DNA of 64,000 bases, from assembly GCA_954871525.1 (NCBI GenBank), contig OX940860.1, positions 25,452,001 to 25,516,000 of the forward strand, written 5' to 3'. Of this stretch, positions 59,522 to 64,000 are shown piece after piece. The stretch is from Parietaria judaica. Taxonomy: Eukaryota; Streptophyta; Magnoliopsida; Rosales; Urticaceae. A program made the translations under genes and the position numbers. Below the pieces are notes generated by a model that made no database searches, was not told the origin of the DNA, and worked only from the letters and a program-made list of their open reading frames with translations. The first letter of the stretch is position 1. The number at the start of each line of letters is the position of its first letter.

Positions 59522-61903
59522 ATGTCTCGGTTTCGCGTTACACAAAGCTCCTCATCCCATACCAACGTCCCACTCATTACCGTTAAACCCTTGTTTGCGT
59601 GTAGCGCAAGGCACACACCAAATATGTTCAAGAAGACGTTGTACAGTTTGACTTTCTCCCAGCTCAGCTCGCTGCTGACGAACCGAGAAAAACCGTCGCA
59701 TTCATGGATCTCCTGGAGCTTCTGCGGAACGTTCACGATTGTGAAGACAGAGCTTCTCCCTTTGCCATGATTTCTGCGTCACCCTTGAGCCAAAGACAGA
59801 CTGGTCTCACTGTGGCTATGGCTTTGCGTGGGAAAACCGTGGACCAACTGTGGCGAGAGATCGGATTAGCGAGGTGTAAAGAGGATTTCAGAGTGTTGTT
59901 GCGTCTAGGAGAGATGACACTCGAAGAATTTCTTGCACAAGTGATTCGTTTTGCTGAGCCTACGGTACCGACGGCGAGCTCTTCGCACCAATTTACTGAG
60001 GTGAGGCGATTTGATTCCAGTAACACGGTGATGCCACAAAGTAATTCTCACATATTTGGCAGTTCATCGTCGTCCCCTTCCATCGGGACATCGCAGATGC
60101 AGAGAGGTTTACGGACCAATTTGGTGGTTTGACATCGTCCCCTTCGATCAGTGCATCGCAGACGGGATTTGATTCTTTGGATTATCGAACGCAGAACTAT
60201 CTTGACCTGTCGGCCGCTTTGTCATCGTCCCTTTCGATCAGTGAATCACTAATGCGATTAGATTGCAACGACGTGGTGATGGCGCCGAGTTATTCGCATC
60301 AGTTTGGTGGTTCGTCATCGTCCCCTTCGATCGGTGCATCGCAGACGGGATCTGATTTCTTCGATAATAAAACGCAGTACTATCTGGACCTATTGGGCCG
60401 TCCTACATCGCCCCCTTCATACGGTACATCACAAATGCGATCAGATTCTAATAATTCGGTCATGCTGCAAAGTTTTTCACACCAATTTAGCGGATCGCCA
60501 TCAGTCAATTCATCTCAGATGCGATTTGATTCTACCGATACAATGCCTCTGCAGAGTTATTCGCACCAATATACCGTTTCATCGTCGTACCCTTTGATCG
60601 GCGCAACACAGATGCGATTTGATTCTAACAACATGGCGACGCCTCAAGGTTTTCCGCACCAATTTCGTGGATCGCCATCAATCAATACATCTCAGATGCA
60701 ATTTGATTCTACCGATACAATGCCGCTGCAGAATTATTTGCACCAACTAACCGGTTCATTGTCCCCTTCGATCGGTACAACACCGATGCGATTTGATTCT
60801 AAAAATATGATGACGCCTCAAAGTTTTCCCCACACATCATCGTCCCCTTCAATAGGCACAAAAAAGATGCGATTTGATTCTAACAATATGGTGACACCTC
60901 AAAGGTTTCAGCACCAATTTGGCGGATTCTCATCAATCACATCTCAGATGCGATTTGATTCTTCCGATACTATTCCGCTGCAGAGTTATTCGCAACAATG
61001 TACCGGTTCATCACCGTCCCCTTCGATCGCTGCATCACAGATGGGATTAGATTCTACCGGTTCGGTGCTGTTGCGGAATTCTTCCTACCATTTTGGTGAT
61101 TCTTCATCACAGATGCGATTGAACTCCACAAATACAGTACCGCTGCAAAGTTCTTCGCACCGATCTGGTAGTCTGTCATTGCCCTCTTCGATCAATGCAT
61201 CGGAAATGCGATTGGATTTGACCGATTCAGTGATGCAGCCACAGAGTAATTGGCTCCCATTTACCAGCTCATTGTCGGCGCCTTCGATCGGTACCTCACA
61301 GATTCGGCCGAGCTCCACCAATGCAATGCAGCGGCAAAGTTCTTCATACCGGTACGAGGGTTTGCCACCATTTTCCCCTTCGATAGGTCCTCTGCAGATT
61401 CAATCGAATCCCGAGATGCCACAAAGCTCTTCGCACCAGTCAGGCGGTCCGTCATCGTCCCAGCAGATGAATGTAAACGAAGCGCAACCGAGAAAGACAG
61501 ATAAGGTGATCAAGAAAAGGAACCCTGTGACAATGATGAAGAACCGGGAAAGTGCAGAGCGCTTTCGAGAAAGAGAACGGGTCCGTGTTCTTTATTGTGA
61601 ATCATGAATTCTGCTGCTCTTGATTTGTTCATTAAACGGCGTTTGTGGCTGAGTTTCAGGCTTATGTGGCTTCATTGGAACAACAGATTGAGGAAGAAAA
61701 ACAGAAGTTCATAAAGCTCCTTGAAGAGGCTGTGAGTCGTATAAACCATAACATATTGAATATTTATAACTTAAGTGTTTTGGCACGTAAATACGGGTCG
61801 TTGTCGTCGGTTAACCGTGTGGCTCTCCTTTTTATGTTTTTTCCAGGATTTTGATCAGCACAAGAAACTGGTATGCAAGCTTCGCAGAACAGGATCGTTT
61901 TAA
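59522..61903 (+). pseudogene. Group A bZIP (ABI5/DPBF/AREB-like) with expanded linker and two frameshifts
   Basis: Landmarks of ABA-type bZIP factors occur in order: a C1-like LYSLTFSQL segment, MDLLELLRNVHDCED, the QLWREIG motif after a QRQ...LT stretch, LGEMTLEEFL, a basic region (MMKNRESAERFRERER, N-x7-R intact) and a C-terminal KLRRTGSF. The last three exons follow the family plan: ...-61580, 61660-61731, 61847-61903, the intron splitting the basic region from AYVASLE. Two breaks occur. A 1-nt shift lies at about 59700-59704, between the first two motifs. Another lies at about 60090-60130, where one frame stops (TNLVV) while the other continues. Between LGEMTLEEFL and the basic region about 490 codons of degenerate Ser/Gln/Met repeats intervene, where ABI5-type proteins have a far shorter linker. 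The zipper is weak in leucines. It could be a pseudogene, or a gene using unusual splicing. Confidence 0.7.
60060..61480 (+). repeat. Coding-frame tandem repeats in the bZIP linker
   Basis: About 15 degenerate units of 26-36 residues carry SPSIGTSQMRFDS, then xNxVxPQS and SHQFGG. A higher-order pairing alternates FDSTDTMPLQSYSHQ-type and FDSNNMxTPQxFPHQF-type units in 60500-60990. Frame 3 stays open for over 1.4 kb despite repeat turnover. Confidence 0.85.
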
Positions 61904-62651
61904 TTATAGGATCATACACAATTACAGTCTTGTTTCGTGTACATCAGAACAATTTAATTGAAGACGGAAAATACCGGCTTCCAAGAACATGTTCGGCGCT
62001 TTTCTAACTCGACAATACACTTATTTCATGCTGATATCTGTATATAGATATATTATCTTTTATGCAAAATTACAAGATATTCAGATTTATTGTTATGATA
62101 TTTTGATACGATCATCATTTTGATTACTATTAAATTTTTCTTGGTTTAATTATTGGATTTTTTTTTTTGCAATTCTGCTGGAGAAAGGGAAACAAAGACA
62201 TATAAAAGAGGACACTTGCTTGTGACTCAAGTAATATATGTACGTATCCATTTTCTCAACTAATTTGATTTTTGTTGCTTGCAACTCAAGTAACCTAGCT
62301 TTGCAGTGTCAGTCCATTTTCTTAATGAAATTGAGGGAAAGAGATACCATTTTTATAGATGAACATGAGATGATTGTGTTGAGTTGTGAAACTCAATTGT
62401 CCGAAGCTGCTACGACGACCCTTTGTAAAGTACTCGACTTGCGAAAAAGAAAAATATTCTAAATGGATGATAATAATATTCTCTTTATTATTTTTATGTA
62501 CCTTTTTTTTTCTAATTTAAAAGCCCCTATATTTGGCTGATTGCTTTATTAAGTTTTGGCTTTTGTATTATTGTTTAGTCGAGTAGAGTCTCTCTTCCCC
62601 GTCGGGAGAGTCTGGGCCGTACTCTCGAAGGAGCACGACGTCGTTGATTAC
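61904..62651. other. Spacer upstream of the copia element
   Basis: AT-rich 3' flank of the bZIP locus. No gene was recognised. An open frame at 62238-62462 has no family signature. Confidence 0.4.
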
Positions 62652-63396
62652 TGTTGGTCATAGCAATAAAGTATCCCGGAATTCATCTCATTGGGGTATT
62701 CCCGTTGGATTGAGTCTTTACGCTTTTTGGCTTACGTTTTTAAGATTGGATCCTATCAAGCCCCCTGGGCAAATTTGGTAAACTCTCCTCTCCGAAGTAG
62801 AACTCCTAGGGCGAATTTTATAATTGAAGGGAAGGTTCAAACTATCGTTTTTATTCCGGTTTACAGATAAACCGTTGTCCCTGGTTCGTCGTTTGGTAAC
62901 TGGTTTACCGAAAGATAAACTTATATGATTTTTATTTACCAATTATCGCTACTTATCGGTGAGAAACTGGTGGTATATCGACGAGTTCTATACAAAATAC
63001 TTTTTGATAATATGTGAAGCCTAATTTAATTGAGAAAGTCTTTATTAGCTTAGGGGTAATTTTGGTATTTCCTCTATGTTGCTTTTAGACTTTCTTGATG
63101 GGAAAGTTGTCTTCTTGGACTAGCTTTGACCAAGGCTAAGTAGAGAGTTTGGTGAGTTTCTTCCTCCATTAGAGAGATAGTGAGAAACACTTGTAAACAC
63201 AAGGGAAGAGTGAGAGCTCGAGGGTGTATTCGAACAACTCCGTTGGAGATTCTAGTGGATCATATTTGCAAGCGGCAAGTGGACGTACCTCCCGCATTGG
63301 GGGCGAACCACTATAATCTCCGGTGTCATTTTATTTTGCTTTCTTGCCATTATTTCGTCTTCGGTTTGAAGGGGATTCGGTGCTTATTCCCTAACA
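62652..63396 (+). mobile_element. 5' LTR of a Ty1/copia retrotransposon
   Basis: About 745 bp beginning tgttggtc and ending ccctaaca (short TG...CA inverted ends), directly followed by ac and a primer binding site. Only one LTR is in the window, so identity between LTRs, and hence insertion age, cannot be judged. The element continues rightward. Confidence 0.7.
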
Positions 63397-63398
63397 AC

Positions 63399-63410
63399 TG
63401 GTATCAGAGC
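63399..63410 (+). other. Copia primer binding site (initiator Met tRNA)
   Basis: tggtatcagagc, the classic plant copia PBS complementary to the 3' end of initiator methionine tRNA, lies 2 bp past the LTR end. This fixes the element's orientation and the LTR boundary. Confidence 0.9.
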
Positions 63411-63439
63411 AACCGGGTTGTGTTGCGATCTAGAAGACG

Positions 63440-64000
63440 ATGGGTGGAAACGATGGGTTAGGGCAAAGCTTGAAGTTCGATGGTTCGGACTACGCATTTT
63501 GGAGAATGCAAGTCGAAGACTACCTTTACGGTAGAGAGCTTCATCTTCCTTTGGGTTCGAAACCAGAGGATATGGATGAGGCGGAATGGGCTCTTCTCGA
63601 CAGAAAAGTGCTCGGAGTTGTGCGGTTGACGTTGTCGAGGAATGTCGCGCACAACGTGGCGAAGGAGAAGACCACGACGAGCATGATGAAAGCTCTCTCC
63701 GATATGTACGAGAAACCCTCGGCGAACAACAAGGTATTTCTCATGAAGAAACTTTTCTATTTGAGAATGGAAGAAAGTGAGTCTGTAGCTATCACTTGAA
63801 CGAGTTCAACACCATAGTCAATCAATTGTCGTCCGTTGAAATAGATTCTGATGATGAAGTCCGTGCCCTAATTTTGTTGGCGTCTTTACCACCGAGTTGG
63901 GAATCGATGAGGGCAGCGGTTAGTAACTCCGTGGGTACTGCCAAGTTAAAGTTCAACGATGTCAGAGATCATATTCTTGCAGAGGAAGTTCGGAGAATCG
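63440..64000 (+). pseudogene. Copia gag (UBN2-type), frameshifted, runs off window
   Basis: ATG 63440 opens MGGNDGLGQSLKFDGSDYAFW, a typical gag N-terminus with the F-G-x-x-Y-x-x-W pattern, then DMYEKPSANNKVFLMKKLFY. Near 63795 the frame breaks (AIT-stop). The next frame continues with HLNEFNTIVNQLSS, ALILLASLPPSW and DVRDHILAEE, matching the normal order of the UBN2 gag domain. The single shift suggests an inactive copy. The nucleocapsid zinc knuckle and pol would lie beyond the window. Confidence 0.85.

Noticed and set aside
1..64000. tRNA genes
   Set aside because: I looked for A-box and B-box patterns with cloverleaf potential and found none convincing by eye. A tRNAscan run would settle it.

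Overview
The window is nuclear DNA from a flowering plant, most likely a eudicot. Genes are split by many short GT-AG introns, spacers are AT-rich, and the proteins are plant families: GH35 beta-galactosidase, SERK-like short LRR protein, AGO4-clade Argonaute, early-nodulin-like phytocyanins, LARP1, UBA2-type RNA-binding proteins and a group A bZIP. I rebuilt exon structures by hand from splice sites, reading phase and family knowledge. No transcript or database evidence was available.

Layout. 1-6.3 kb: N-terminal half of a beta-galactosidase gene (minus), cut by the window edge next to retroelement-like sequence. 6.9-10.0 kb: complete short LRR gene (minus, 218 codons). 10.3-21.5 kb: gene-poor, mobile-element-rich. 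It holds four hAT-like non-autonomous elements with perfect 8-bp target duplications and a fifth with a near-perfect one, the 3' end of a Tat-type Ty3/gypsy element with a broken antisense ORF and a tandem-repeat LTR, a minisatellite-bearing dispersed element and an 18S rDNA fragment. 22.1-28.4 kb: complete AGO4-clade Argonaute gene (plus, 22 coding exons, 913 codons) whose leader intron carries tandem hairpin repeats. 29.2-33.9 kb: two tandem phytocyanin-like genes (minus). 34.1-37.7 kb: a MULE-like end beside a broken BIG GRAIN1-like fragment, then a second copy of the minisatellite-bearing element. 38.9-46.0 kb: complete LARP1 gene (minus, 14 exons, 894 codons). 49.5-57.3 kb: two head-to-head UBA2-type genes, one with a 61-codon acidic tract, separated by two MULE-type MITEs. 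59.5-61.9 kb: a group A bZIP locus with two frameshifts and a greatly expanded repetitive linker. 62.7-64.0 kb: 5' LTR, primer binding site and broken gag of a Ty1/copia element running off the window.

The genes are ordinary chromosomal neighbours, not an operon. Three concern RNA: AGO (RNA-directed DNA methylation), LARP1 (mRNA translation and decay) and UBA2 (RNA binding). From memory, the order LRR - AGO4/9 - LARP1 recalls Arabidopsis chromosome 5 around At5g21090, At5g21150 and At5g21160, so this looks like a conserved microsyntenic block swollen by transposons. The most unusual items are the repeat-expanded, frameshifted bZIP, the hairpin repeat array in the AGO leader intron, the likely Pack-MULE with a BIG GRAIN1 fragment, and the nested Tat/hAT structure.
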